A stretch of DNA of 64,000 bases from Steromphala cineraria (taxonomy: Eukaryota; Mollusca; Gastropoda; Trochida; Trochidae), in NCBI GenBank assembly GCA_916613615.1, contig OU744725.1, positions 9,778,708 through 9,842,707 of the forward strand. The letters are read 5' to 3'. The notes beneath the pieces are model-generated. The model ran no database searches, was not told the DNA's origin, and saw nothing but the letters and a program-made list of their open reading frames with translations. Within the stretch, counting starts at the first letter, position 1. Each line of letters begins with the position of its first letter. Below, one piece after another: positions 10,507 through 24,330 of this stretch. The position numbers and the translations under genes were made by a program.

Positions 10507-13500
10507 CACAGATATCGATGTGTGACGTGAAATGTGACGTTGATTTGAATCAAAGCAGTTTCAAACTCTTGCCCACGATTAAACACTTGTGATTTTCATT
10601 CAATTATGTTTCATAGAACATTCAATTTATATCGATATAGATTTTGGGAGGCAATTATTAGTTTACTTTTAGGGTGCTATGACATTTATTACTTTTTGTA
10701 AGATTGACTTACCCAATTGAAATATAAAGTCCGACGTTCCTGACTTTTTCAGCTAAACATGTTAAAAAGGTTTATTTTTTTAAGATGATTAGTTTGTGAT
10801 AGTTTCAGAACACTTTGAGGACACTTTAAAATCGCCTTCCCTCAACAGTTCGTGAAAATTATCGATTTCTAGACTCTTCATTCAAGTTGATGAATTTCTA
10901 TTCATGAAATCACACAACTACACGACCAAATTGTTTACTGGTATTAAGGCTAATCACCAATCTTCAATCGATTGCCTTTTGAGAGAGCACTATTACAATG
11001 ATTGTTGATTTATAGGGGAATTTTATTGAAAAGAGCTTCAAATGATGTGTAAATCCTATTGACCTTTTACTGTCACTTGTAGTGATGACCCAGTTCATCA
11101 TCTATTTAGTACTCAATGGTTTGATAAACCATACACGTTGACTTTGTAATGTTTCAAGGTTTTGAATCTCTTTTTTTGTCAGTTCTTACTAGTTGTTCAT
11201 CAAATACTTAAGCAGTTAATGAAGTACATTATTGATGACTCATAATTAATTTATCACAATTTCAGAATAATAGGAATGTACATTATGAATGATCACATAT
11301 GACAACCATTATAATAGATTAACCGTACACACATTGTTAAATGAGACATTTTTGATTTAAGAAGTTAAGTTTCTTCAGTTCGTGTACATCAAAATGCTGT
11401 CATTTAGTTAATATGTTTCAACTATGATCAGTGTAAGAATAACTTAGTTCTTGTAAAATAGTGCAAATCAAAGGAAGAAATTCGGCCTGGCTTAGTTGCT
11501 ACTTACTCAATTGATAATCCAGGATGAGCTTACATTTGGAAATATTTCGTAAGTTTGTTAATAACTGCATTGACTTATCCTCGTAGGAAAATTATTTCTT
11601 CAACCCTTCCAAATTGAGGTTTTTTTAAAGGTAATATCTAAATGTGTGAATATAGATGCGTGAAGTGTTGGCCCAATGCCGTTTTGGTTGTACAGCCATT
11701 GGGAAGGTCGCAGGACTGGAACAAATTTGGAAAAACTTATTTGTATGTCTTTATTGTGTACTGTGAAATTAAATATGTTAAATATGTGATCTACTCGTCA
11801 ATTGTTGAGGTAAACAATTTTTGCTTGATGTCTGCTATCACATTCAGGAGAAGTACGCTGTTTAATGATGCTACAAATTGTATAGTCCGGATGATATGTG
11901 TGTCTAGTAACAGATTCCCAGTATTATTTTATGAGGTGTGTTGGAAGTCAGGAAAGAAAGCTTGGTCATCAAATTTAGCTTAAAGGAAACCTTTAATGTA
12001 AGCACGCACAATATTGATGTAATCATTTCGTTATTCACAATACGGAATAAGTTTCTGAAAACGGTCAGCATTTTTTATCCATGTTATGTTTCAAATGTTA
12101 ACGTTTTGTTTTCAACTACAACACGAAATAACTTCTGGCATTTATATTTACTCCGATGCTGCTTATGACTGGATGAGTTATATCTTTGTAAGAAAAAGCG
12201 TTAGAAGAACGAACAAGAAAATGTAAACACCAAATAAATCGTTTTTCACTCCCATCCCCATTACCCTCTTACCCTATTTCTCTCTGTGTGCCAATAGATT
12301 CTTTCAAAATTATTACAAATTACAACTATTATTATATACTGTACTCTGAAAAGTTTTCTCTCGGCAAATCTAAAGATTCAACATTTTATCATTTCCATTG
12401 GTGACTTACACGTACCACCGATTTTATAGATAATTTACATGCTCATTCCGTGAATGTCTTTTTTATCATGCATGCATCAACTTAGGATCTAAAGACACAA
12501 ATTAAAATTGATTTTGTAAAACATTGACATTTAAAAGTATTATGGACTGATAGTTAGCCTTATAGAGCTACTCATTTTTATATCTAAAATTTAAAAAGTT
12601 CGTTGGTCTTAGTACAACCCACATGTCACTAAATCTACTTAGGCTTACATTTGACTGCAAAACGGAGATTGTTCAATAAGCTCTTCCTGATTTTACAGTA
12701 GGTAGTCCTTCATTCTCTGACCGAAAGTCAGCATTTGTATTAAAAGAATTATTCACTAGTTTGAGATTGAAATAACAGAAATATCACAAACGATTAATAG
12801 TTTGTCAAAACAACTTAACAAACACATTGTGATGGAACATTGTAAAAAATATTATACTTTATTAATAAATGATAAAAGAACAATGCAATTCAATGTCATT
12901 TTCAAATACTTTGAAATTAAAGTTGCAAATGGCAAAGAGGTTAGAGATTTGACTTTGGTCCATAGGTATATGTAAGTCAGGGCCAGATCTTCACGAGCAT
13001 TATATGCATTATTTTCAAATAAAACCTTTTACATTTTAATCTGATGTTGTAATTTCAGTGCCAAAATCACATTGTAAACATGTGTCCATGTACTGAAGTA
13101 TAATGCAAACCTTCTATTCAACACTGTATGCATTGAATGCATTACGAACTCTGGAGGATATCCAATTTCTGTGTAAATTGTCATTTAGTTTGATAGGACA
13201 TTGTTAACAATTCGGTCGTTTATTCAAGACGCTGAATTTGACTTCATTGTTGATGAAGCAGCAGGCCAATTGTCCTTTATTCATTGCAGTAATTAATTGT
13301 GAAGCCCATTGACTTCAGAATCTGTTTGATTGTTACAAAATAATTGGCAATTAACTTCCATCTTGTTAATGAGCCTTAATTTATGGCCATATTTACTGAA
13401 ATTGTTAGACTATTCCATATTATTATCATAACAATGAAGGCTAGTTGTCGTTAGATTGTTTCAGTATCACATTTTAGCTTTTGTTAATTCTAACCAAATA

Positions 13501-15518
13501 CTATTGAAACCAAACAAACCATATAATATGTTGTTGTTTCTAAAGTGAGACTTACTAGAATTTTGATTTCAACACAATATATAAAATTATCGTTACCCAC
13601 AAAATTCGCCTGTGATTTAACCTTTTGAGCAAAAGCAACATTATAATGATAATCGATTTCCGAACTTAGGCTAGATAAAAAATGACTGAACAACTGTAGT
13701 TCGGGCTGGATAAGGGTAACACTAACTCAAGAAGATCAACATCAGTTATAGATATAAGACTAAGAAATATATGAAGTCATTGATGATTCTTTATTTTCCG
13801 TCATTATGGTTCAAACAAATAGATGATTTACAGCAGTAAACTGTTGTAGATTAATGTGTAAATGCTCATGTCATGATCATGTCCCTGCAAGGTCATCCAA
13901 TTGATGGAGTTGCTTGTAATGAACTCAAGGTCGCGCTAAGGTCCCGATGGATAAGTCATTGTTTAAGTACAATTACAACAAGGATAAGAAAAAAGTGGAA
14001 AACATTGTAGTTCTGAGTATTATGTTTTTCTTTCTAAGATGACTCATGTTGTTTACGTTAAAATCTTTTATAGGAGAAATCTGTGTTTGGATACAGGCAC
14101 ATTTCAGTTCAAGGTATATTTAAAATGATATACCGCAGATTTAATCTTGATAATTGTAATTATAAAATAGACATATACTTTAAGTCTCACATGTTGCATT
14201 ATAACTAAGGAAAATATTTGTTTCATTGTCATGGATTTGTTAATGTCAATCTATAAGACAAACTCAGAATGAGATAATGTGTTTAAGGACCAAACCGTTG
14301 TCAAACAAGTTTATTTGACATAGTTTTACAAATTAGATCAAAATAAAAAAAATGAATATGATATGAAGACAACTTAAGAGAGGTGTAACGTTTATCAATG
14401 TTATTGTTACTACTGCTACTGTGTAGAATCCACAAGACATCATTCTAATATTATCTGTTTAACACATGTGTGTGATTTTAGTGTAAATATTTTGATTCAA
14501 TATAGATTAAACAAAGCTGAGTCTAAATTTTGTCATCGCATGAACCTTTCAAGGGAATGATTGTTGGTTTTTAATTAAGATAACTTTATTATCTTGATGA
14601 CTATGATTTTAACTTGGAAGGTAAACCCAAATAATGGATATAAGTTGATTTTTTATGTATGTGTGTTTACTTTCTCATTTGATTGGATGAATAAATGTTA
14701 AAAGTGTTTTCTTGAAAAAGAAATTATGACCATTCAGCAGTTATGATCAACATGATCTGCCTCAGTGGGGAGAGAATAACTTGTATCAAACTTTCAATAA
14801 GAGTTAAATAAGATCGTGTTTCTTGTGTGTTTTGCATTTTAAGTGGACGTGTGAGTCGTTTGTAGTAAGGCTTGGGTAAAACTTTAGCCATTAGCAACAT
14901 ACTCTATAATGAAAAGATGATTGCAAAACCTAAAAGTTCCAAAAGATGAAATATACATCAAAGGATATCACACAGTTTAAAAGAAAGACGTTAAATGAAA
15001 GCTGAAAAAAATCCCGTGCCAAATTGTGAAATTCTGCAGCAATGGCCAGAAAATGGCAAAAAATGGTTTTGCAATGGTTTTTGAACACGCTGTCAGTTGG
15101 GGACTGTTTCCCAATACTAATGGGCTTATTTGATCTACGTACAAACGAAATACTCTAGCAAATAACAAATTCAAGGTAGGCCGCCGCTGTCCAAAAGGTT
15201 GCGAATTGCATTAACGAGTATATTGAACAATTGCCCAAAACACAAAAGGGCCTTTTTCACAGTTGGGTTGATAATCTATAAACAGCCGCTTTATATTTCA
15301 ACGAAACCGAATTATGATCTGGATATGCTTTCATAACAATATTCTTTTTCAAATAATACTATAATTTAGTTGGACATCTAACCTAGTTTCTGTCTGAGCA
15401 GAAATATTTTTCAAATATATCAGCTCGTGTTTATACTGATGTAATAAATGCAACTGGATTTGTTCTTTGGGAACTTTTACAAATGTGTTAGAAAAATTGT
15501 GACTTGTAATGTTGAACT

Positions 15519-15540
15519 GATATATATATATATATATATT
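15519..15540. repeat. (TA)n microsatellite
   Basis: A run of alternating T and A of about 20 bases within copy A. Copy B lacks an equivalent run at the corresponding place (about 22540-22575). Confidence 0.8.
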
Positions 15541-16139
15541 GATGATGACTTACACATTTGATGTCCCTTGACGAACATATTTAATTTCAAAATTCATTAT
15601 CATCATATTGCACATGATCATGATGCCTGAAATCCGTCAGAAACATGGCAAGTGATAAGGCTCTGGATACAATTGTATTGCCTGGTATTACAAGTTTTTA
15701 ATCAGTTGACATTACAGTCCTCCATCACATGGGCTGATTATGCTTCGGGTTTATGTATTTGGTTACGAATATGACATTGAGTTACAGCAAACAAACTAGC
15801 AATAACTTATTTAATCATTTTGTCAGATAAAATATTGTTGACAGATTCCTCGTCAATTCATAAGTTAAACAGCTTTTATGACAAGTTTATTGACCTGAGA
15901 TGAACCCTTTTTCAAAGGAATTCCTTCACCTGATACGTATATTGAATACTTAGAAATACTGTTTTGGATAATGGTTTCAGGCAGTTTCTTTTGTTCAAAT
16001 CAATGCTTGGAATAATGTACTAACCCAATAACCGACATTTATTTTCGTAGTTTAAAAAGATCATTCCAATAACTCACAGTAACTTAAAGTTAAACTTACT
16101 TTATAAAAAGAGATGCTGATGTAAGACATTCACAATTTG

Positions 16140-16400
16140 AGATTTGGAAGGGCGATATAGACATCCGTCCGTTTGTTTGTCCGTTCAAATAAAAGGTGAC
16201 AGATTTTCTCAAAAACTATTTAAGATAGGATAACAAAATTTTCTGTGCGTCTTCAGGGCATCAACACCTTGAATGAGTTCGAAAATCAGAGGCGTCCAAT
16301 TAAGTAAGTGTAAGTGTCCTTGTTTGACTCTTTTCTAGGGTGTCAACAAAGGGGACAACCTTTTTCAGAAAATATTTAAGATATTTTAAGAATAATCAGA
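16140..16400. repeat. Degenerate tandem repeat with CCGTCCGT lead
   Basis: After 'catccgtccgtttgtttgtccg' two diverged units share 'ttctcaaaaactatttaagat' and 'tttcagaaaatatttaagat', about 170 bases apart. The lead resembles that of the repeat at 32.9-33.6 kb (cgtccgtccgtccttccgg...atctcaaaaa). It lies in the spacer between duplicated segments A and B. Confidence 0.5.
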
Positions 16401-16584
16401 TGTATGACCCACTTCCGGTCCTCCTTTGTTCTAACTGTAGGTGTATTGACCGATACACCCATACTTTTCTTATACACCTACCCTTTTTGTACATCTAAAC
16501 CTATCAGGTGAAGAAAACTTTGCAAATAAACGGACTTGAAAAATTCAGAATTTAGAATCATAAATTTTTGAGAATTATAAAAAA

Positions 16585-16652
16585 ATGGCGTGAGTGGAAC
16601 TCGGGACCTTTATGTTGCTGAGCAGCAACTCTGTCGACTGAGCTACTGAGGA
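16585..16652 (-). repeat. tRNA-like sequence (SINE head or tRNA pseudogene)
   Basis: Read on the minus strand, it contains AGCTCAGTCGACAGAG, a good internal promoter A-box and D-arm, then an anticodon-like hairpin (GTTGC...GCAAC), and GGTCCCGAGTTCCACTC as a degraded B-box/T-arm. The acceptor ends do not pair and the anticodon loop has the wrong size, so it is not a functional tRNA. A tRNA-derived SINE head or a tRNA pseudogene fits. Confidence 0.5.
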
Positions 16653-19491
16653 TTGAAAACTAATTTGGCGGGGGGATGTTGATCACCATGTCTTCTTGTT
16701 GTATTCTATATCAATCAAACTGTCGTTTGATAAAAATGTCTACCTATCTAAGGCAATGATCGGTTTCAATACTTCTTTTGGACGCTCTCTGTTTACAATA
16801 TTTGACAATTTGTCAATACCAAATGCTGAAAATAGTTAATTAGAAATTAGTTAAATTCCTCTTCCTTTTTTAGCCTCTTACATTATATTCGATCAAAAAG
16901 AAAAGAAAATCAAAGTCTTAAAAAACGGACATGATAGGACAGGTTTACAACAACGCTACTAAAGGTGAGCGAATGACAGATTTAGGATAGTGATGGCAAA
17001 TGATATTGCTTTTTGGCGTCTATCTGGGAAGTTCCATGGTAATAGATATTCTAAATTGGACCTTTGTAATGGGATTTGGTTGAGGTTTAGTATTTGAACC
17101 AGTTTCATTTTGATCGTAGAGATGTCTAGCAAGCGATGCAATTAACTAGCTACACTTGTATTGTACCTAAGGTTAATATTTACCTCTTTCAAAATTCAAT
17201 CTAAGGGGATTACTTTTGAGATATACTCTTATGCCATAGTTGGTTTAATTTTCAGGCCAGAACATTGGGTACGTCTCGAATATTTGATTCTGATTGGCTG
17301 ATTTGAAAGATTTCCCCACGTTGACAATGAACACCTGCAAATTAGCTAAGGCGAATCAACGCCAACTGATTATTTATGTCAAGATTCGGTCCGACTCAAC
17401 AATTGTTTCTGTTCGTCCTTGTATCTGTGTTGAAATCAAATTTAACGGATGTCGTTCTCATTTTCTAACTTGCCTTATTCCATAATCACACAATTCATTT
17501 CCCATCTTTTACCACAGCAATTTCAACTATTAAACAAAATTCAAAGGCTATTCTTTAAAAGAGGATTAGTTGTTGACAGTTTGGGATAACTTGAGCATAC
17601 CTAGAGAACACTTTGGAATCTCGAAAATTCATGAAATTTATCGATTTCGAGACTCTTCATTCAAGTTTGATAAATTTCAATTAATAAAATCACATAATAA
17701 CACGACAAAATTCTTAACTGTATGCAGGCTAATCACCTCTCTTAAATCAATTGCCTTTTAAAAAAACATTTTTACAATGATTGTTGATTTATGGGGGACA
17801 TTTATTGTAAAGAGCTTTAAATGATGTGTAAATCCTATTGACCTTTTACTGTCACTTGTAGTGATGACCCAGTTTCATCACCTCAATTGGTACTCCATTA
17901 GGTTGATGAACCATACACGAGGATTGTCGTAATGTTTCAAGGTTTTGAAACGTTTGTGTCATTTAATCATCTGAGGGCAGTTAGTTGTTTTACATCAAAT
18001 ATTTAAGGAGTTAATGGTGTACATCATTGATGTCTTAGAAATAGCATCAGAGCAATTGCAAAACGGCATAAATAAAAAATAGATGAAGGTTTTTCTATTT
18101 TCAGGAGAAACATCAAAATAAAGTGTGTATTATGAGAACAACGCCGAGCTTTAGGAAACTAAGTCAGTTATGCCAATTTTCACAATTCCATATCACTAAA
18201 TCACGGTTGATTGAGCTCTATATTCCTAAAGCATGTCGGTATATTTTGTCATTTTCTTATCTTTTGCACACAACGTAACATGAAGCCTTAAATAAATATG
18301 TGTGTTTTGTTTCTGTACACATTTTAGAATTGTTAGAATAAAACATTAGGTTAATAAAGTTCTCAACAAAAAACAGGATCAGTCAATGTTGCCACAACAA
18401 CCAGCAATTCTCCTATTCCAGAACCAATAACACTCCGACAACATACCATTATTGCCGCAAACAAGGAATTCTCGTCAATTTCAGAGATAAATTATTTTGT
18501 GCTTGATGTCTACTATCGCATTCAGGAGAAATACACTGTTTAATGATGCTACAAATTGGTCAATCCCGTGGAAGTTAAACATGATATCTTTGTCTAGTAC
18601 CAGACTTCCAGTAATATTTTTATAAGGGGAGTCAGGAAAAAAAACATGAAGGTAACCTTAAACGTTACCACGCATCATATCGGTCTAATCAATTCGTTAT
18701 TCACAAATAATTGTCTGTTTCTAAGAAATTGAGTTTCGGGGAAGTTTTACCCTTTTGATATAACCAATTAGACCATTCTGTTGTCTCTGATGCTGCTTTT
18801 GACAGGATGAAATTCCATCTTTGTGAATTTTAAAAACGTGTGAGAGCACGAACAAGAAAATGTGATAAACAAAAACACCAGATTTTTTCACTACGATCCT
18901 TCACTCTATTTCTCTCTCTCTCTCTGTGCTAATAGGCTTTTTTCAAAAATTATTTCAAAGGGCATACACATTGGAAGTTCATCTCTCAGTCTCACGATTC
19001 AACATTTCATCATTTCCATTGGGGATAAGAGTTAGAATGATAACTTCTGTGCATGTCTGGACATTCAAGTTGTGGTTCTTATTGTCGAGAGGTTGTTGTT
19101 ATTTTGTTTTTTCGATATTTAACAATTCAGAGGAAACATTATTTCCACAAACCCAATTTTGCTATAGACACAAAATTGATTGTGTAAAGACTGATTGTTA
19201 GATGTTTTTATTTTAGAGCTTCACATTTTATATTTTAGATTGAAAACTGTTTTTACAACCCACACATTTCTTTATCTGATAAAGCTAGCATTTGCCTGCA
19301 AACCGGAGATTGTCTCTAGATCTCTTCCTGCTTTTACACAGTACTATATGATGTTTTCGCCTTCATTCTCTGAACCGAGAGTCAGCATTTGTATCGAAAC
19401 TAACTATTCACTAGTCTCAGATTGAAATAACAGAAATATCACTTACAATTTATAGTTTGTCAAAACAACTTGACTAATACATTGAGGTGGA

Positions 19492-19947
19492 GGGAACCAG
19501 TGATTTCGTAGGAGGATCCGTTTCGTAGAAGCGGTGAATTCGTAGGAGGATTTTGTTTCGTAGAAGGTGATTTCGTAGGAGTGATATTTATTATATAACA
19601 ATCACTTATATCAACTAAAGAACAATTACCACTAAATATCAATTAGGCACTGATTGCTTAAGTCGATTGATTGATATTGAGTAATTATTTTGACACTGAT
19701 CGATACTGTAACGAAAGGACGTCAAGGTACACGAGGGGGGACTGATAGACTTAGTTATATATTGTTTAACATCATACTTACCATTTGATTTTTATTCATA
19801 AAAACAACCAACACAAATATACATTGCCAATTCTCAACCATCCTCTAACATTACATCTACTTCTACGAAACCACCGTCCAATCCTCCTACGAAATCACCC
19901 AAATATCCTCCTACATACTGGATCCTCCCAGGAAATCACCTACACCC
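19492..19947. mobile_element. 456-bp TIR element with TTCGTAG-rich ends, 8-bp target duplication
   Basis: The element is flanked by GAGGTGGA at 19484-19491 and 19948-19955. Copy A has one related, uninterrupted version of the site (acattgtgatggaacatt, 12814-12831), confirming the ends to within a base or two. The termini are imperfect inverted repeats starting GGG and containing GTGATTTC and GGAGGATCC. Inside both ends lie repeated TTCGTAGGAGGAT and TTCGTAGAAG motifs (five on the left, two intact and two degraded on the right, inverted). It has no coding capacity. Eight-base duplications occur with hAT, Merlin and P superfamilies; GGG termini would suit Merlin, but this is not settled. Confidence 0.75.
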
Positions 19948-20504
19948 GAGGTGGAACATTTTGAAACGATCGGAGTGCATTTTGTTGAAAGGAATCATGG
20001 GAAAGTGTTAAACCATTGATTAGATTCTGTTCAGCTGGGTGTGATCAGGAACAAAGAGTTTCGATAAACAGTATATGATATGAGAGGTAAAATAAGGTAA
20101 AGCTCTAATCATGTCTTACAGTAATTACACCTTTACCAAAGTTACTTCTTGACACTTCATCATGATAAAGTCAATTCAACGCATTATTACACCAACGGTG
20201 TTGAATGTTTCGAATATGTAAAATTATATTTCTTGAGTAGAAACAATACTAGAGTATACTCAATGTCATACTTAATCAATAAATAACCGAATAGTTTTTA
20301 AAATTTATTTTCAAATACTATAAAACAACAGACGTAGATGACAATTATATTATATTTTATAAGGTAAGTGATTTCTAAGGAACGTCGGTGCACGGCACGA
20401 TACAGTTGATGTAAGTCGGGACCAGACCTTCACGAGGATGAGATGCATGTTGAGTTTCAAATATAACCTTTTAAAACAAACCTGGGTCTGATGATGTAAT
20501 TTCA

Positions 20505-20915
20505 GTGACACATTTTACTCATATATGGAGGATACTTAATGACCTTCCATTTAATACTCTTTTTATTAAACGAGTTAATGAGTATGTGTAAAACAAGCAA
20601 AAGCGATTTAAATACAAAATCATTCACGAGTTTTACCAAAATTGTGTTTAATGGAAGGAATTTTGGTATTCTGTTTATTACTATTACTTTATTACTAAAA
20701 ATCAAGCAAACGTGCCGACAATGCACTGAAACTTACATTTCCGCGACCCGGCAGGTATTGTGATGGCACACTCACAATGTGACGTCACAACAACACATGA
20801 CTGTGACGTTATACGTGCCTTGTGGTATTACACTAGTTGAAATTGCCGTATAAGTATCATACTGCGGTATCTTACAGGGCGAGTTGTAAGGCCCAGTACG
20901 TAAGTATAACGTTAC
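20505..20915. other. Unidentified insertion specific to copy B
   Basis: Copy A runs from 'tgatgttgtaatttcagtg' (about 13041-13060) to 'ttctattcaacactgtatgcattga' with about 50 bases between. Copy B has about 410 bases between the corresponding blocks. The extra DNA contains an inverted pair (ccttccattta / tttaatggaagg) and several GTGACGT motifs at 20779-20812. I could not identify an element or its ends. Confidence 0.4.
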
Positions 20916-23900
20916 CTGTCTATTCAACAGTTTATGCATTGAAAGCATTACTAAAAGAACTCTAGAGGATATCCAGTTTCTGTATAAATTGATATTTAGT
21001 TTGATTGGCCATTGTTAACAAACTGGTCATTTATTCAAGCAGTGAATTGGACTTCATTGTTCATGAAGTATGAGGTCAATTCTTCTTTAATCATTGCAGC
21101 AATTTATTGGGAAGTTCTTTGACCGAATGTCTTAGTCCTTGTTAACCTCAGAATCTAACCTTCATTCATTTGACCTAATGGTTTTATTGTTACAAAGTAA
21201 TTGTAAATTAATTTGCATCTTGTCGTCGAACCTTTCATAGATTTGTGAACCATATTTACTGAAATGTCAAGAACATAACGTCAAATTGATGACGGATTGC
21301 TGCCTTTAGATTTTTTTAAAATCACATAATCGATTTGACTCTAGCTGACCAAATGCTCTTGCATAGAAGAATTACATACCCGTAATCAAACAAGCCGTGT
21401 AAAATGTTTCTTGCTTCTATCAAAGCAGACTAACTAGAAAATCAATTCCAATAAAAAGATGCCTAATGTTAACACAAAATGTGCCTGACATAACCTTTTT
21501 ATTAATACCGAAACGCCGATACTGTCACATTTAGAAGTTGTTCATCCATAGAATTTTCTTTGTCTTCCTTATACCATCAACGTCTAGAATTCCTCTCAAA
21601 CAATTATCTCTATCACCTGTTTAAAACACCAACATCAGTGATAGATATGAGACTAAGAAAGATATTCATTTCTTGATGATTTATAATTTGTGGTCATTAT
21701 GTTTCAAACCAAAATGAAGGACGTTTAGCTTTTCATTGTTGTAGTCAGCCTGAGCCTCAAGTGTAAGTCATATATTGCAAAAGGAAATTTCAAATAGAAA
21801 TATTTGCTTCATTTTAAACAGTTTTTGTCAAAAATCGTCATGTATATATTAATTTGAACTAACATGACAAACTCAGAATCAGATAACCTTTTTATGGCCC
21901 AAACTATCTTTCAACTTGGTCAGACTTAGAAAACAGATTTAAATGAAATTATAGTATTTAAGATCTTAATGAACATAATCATATATGAAACATTTTGATT
22001 AACAAATCAATCAATTTTGTTCTTTGAATTATACAAATGTTATGATGAAATTTAAAGAAAGGTTAAGCCTGTTCGTTTAACATTTTTATCAAGGTTATTG
22101 TTAAAATTGTACCATGTAGCAACCAAAAACATCCTTCTACTATTATCTGTTTAACATTTGTAGTGGTTTTAGTGTAAATTGTAGATTTGCTAATAAATCA
22201 AACAAAGCTTCATTTGAACTTCATAGCATGACCCTTTCAAAAAGAATTAAAAATGTGGAATTTAACTCATTAAGAACATCACTATGACGTTAACTTGAAA
22301 GATAAAATTTAAATGTAATTTTTAATTTAATTGGGCGAGTGAGTTGTTTGTATTTTTACGCTTAGGTCAAATTTCAGCCATAAGCTTTTAAGACGATACA
22401 TGTAGCAAAAGCGAAAATTGTAAATACAGACTTTCATTAAGTAGGAAATGAAAACTGTTTGAAGAGAACGATTGTTCAGGTCATGTTTATACTGATATTG
22501 CAAATTTAGCATTTAAAGGGTTGTTTTATATGATTTCAAAGGTACTATGGATGTCTAACGTCTTATATACATCGGGGATAAGTTACACATTTGATATCCC
22601 TTCTGTAACTCCCGTTAGTAATTGCAATTTTCACCATCCAGTATCACCGAATTCCAGATCATTAAGATACCTGAAATACATCAGAACCTTGGCAAATGAT
22701 TATACTCTGGATTTATTTTCAAAAGGTGATCTTATGAGTTTTGTTCAGTTGAAATTACAACCACATGGGCTGATAACGTTTCACTACCATGTATTCGATT
22801 ACATATAAGACAATGAATAACAGCAAAAATCATTTAATAACTTACTTAATGATTTTGACAAATAAATCATTAATATTTTGATATTCTCATACATTTTCCA
22901 GTTAAAATATTCGCGCTGTCACATCTTTACTTCCGTGGTTATTTTATTTCTTGAATTTTTGACATGACTGTAAACTTAGTCTGATACTCAACTGATTCTG
23001 TCTATGAACTATATAAAATTTATGAGTGACAAGTTTAAGTCACTAACCATCCCTGTCCTCAAGTAATTTCTTTTTTGTGGCTATACAGATATGTTAATTG
23101 ACCGAATTCTGAAACTGTCACTGTATTCAAATGAAATGCTGTTCTTATTGTTAAAGGTTAAAGTGTAATTTAACTAAACTAAATCAACATAAACTATCCT
23201 TGCATCATTTCAAAATGGCATCATGCAAATAATACACAATTACATTCAGTTAGGAACCAAACGTTCGATAATACTTGCATGTATTAATACTATATCCGGT
23301 ATAAACTATAGTTGTTAAATAAAGGTCTCATCATGAGGATATTTGACAATATATTTTGACGTTCAGAAAATTATTTCGAAAATATAAGATGCAATTGAAC
23401 AAACAAAAATTGGAAATTGTTAAAATTGTTTTGGATAATAATTCCTTAAAGGGATTATTCGAGCGGGGTATTTTTTGTGGAAACGAAATTCAGACGGACT
23501 TTCCTGTTCACAATTATATATGATTTTTACATGATAATTTCACATTTAATTTCATATATGTTTGTGACATAAGCAAAGATTTGACAATTTGACAAACAAT
23601 AAAGTGTATCGCTCAAAAAATAAAAAAATGAAATGAAGCCAATCATCAAAGTTACGATAGTTGAAATCATTACTACGACAAAATGCTGACGCAACTGATA
23701 AATTTTATTATGAATTATTTGTAAATATGCTCCTCTTCTATCAATCAATTTGTTATTAAATAATTTTGTTTATGATTAACATATTACAGCACATTTGTTT
23801 TCTCGCAATGCTAACCTTTGAAAATAGCGGACGAAAGCTGCTCGAGTGGTGCCTTTAAACACAGATAAAAAAAATACTAACTGATATTGAACTCGACTAT

Positions 23901-24330
23901 AAAACCTCTGATAAGTTTTGTTTACAATATTTTAAGGTCATTTGTCTTATGCAGCAGTCAAATGTGATCATGCAGCTACGAAGTTATTACAATAAGAAAA
24001 AAATCAGAATAGAAATTAAATTCTTACGCAACAGTATTGAGCTGCATATTAGTCACACAATAGTATTATCATCATTTCATAATCTTGTATAATATATTTA
24101 CGATTTAACAACAAAAACATTACATAAAAGATTTCTGATTAAAAGGGGTCAACCTTACCATACATGTATATCAATAGCTTGATGTAAATCGGTGACTTGA
24201 ACCAACTGATTCATTAGAAAGTGGCTTACGAATATGACCTTTGAAACACGTTGCTTATAATGATAATTACAAAGTTCACTGCACAAAACATTTGTTCTCA
24301 TCGGGGATAAGGAACTAGATTGGACTATGT

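Larger units (their letters stand above)
5340..16105. repeat. Duplicated segment, copy A
   Basis: This stretch matches 16870-23190 (copy B) in the same order and orientation through many blocks. Examples are 5411-5580 with 16953-17117, 8989-9370 with 17118-17370, 10760-11160 with 17540-17945, 12160-12720 with 18790-19400, 13185-13405 with 20995-21265, 14200-14900 with 21840-22480, and 15540-16105 with 22575-23190. Between blocks there are many indels and substitutions, so the duplication is old. Copy A contains a 3.4-kb LINE (5583-8979) and extra repeat DNA at about 9.4-10.75 kb that are missing in B. Open frames within it, for example 11642-11983, are broken by frame-disrupting indels in B, which argues that the segment is non-coding. 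Confidence 0.75.
16870..23190. repeat. Duplicated segment, copy B
   Basis: This is the direct counterpart of 5340-16105. It lacks the 3.4-kb LINE and the 9.4-10.75 kb repeat block of copy A and so preserves the older arrangement there. It carries two insertions of its own: the 456-bp element at 19492-19947 and an unidentified block at about 20505-20915. The open frames inside it (for example 18926-19201) are not conserved in copy A. No gene was recognised. Confidence 0.75.

Noticed and set aside
11642..11983. 113-codon plus-strand open frame
   Set aside because: The matching part of copy B (about 18490-18640) has indels that destroy the frame and different stops, so it is not conserved coding sequence.
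16585..16652. Functional tRNA gene
   Set aside because: A- and B-box-like words are present but the acceptor stem does not pair and the anticodon loop has six bases.
18926..19201. 91-codon plus-strand open frame in copy B
   Set aside because: The corresponding region of copy A (about 12290-12560) has no equivalent frame.
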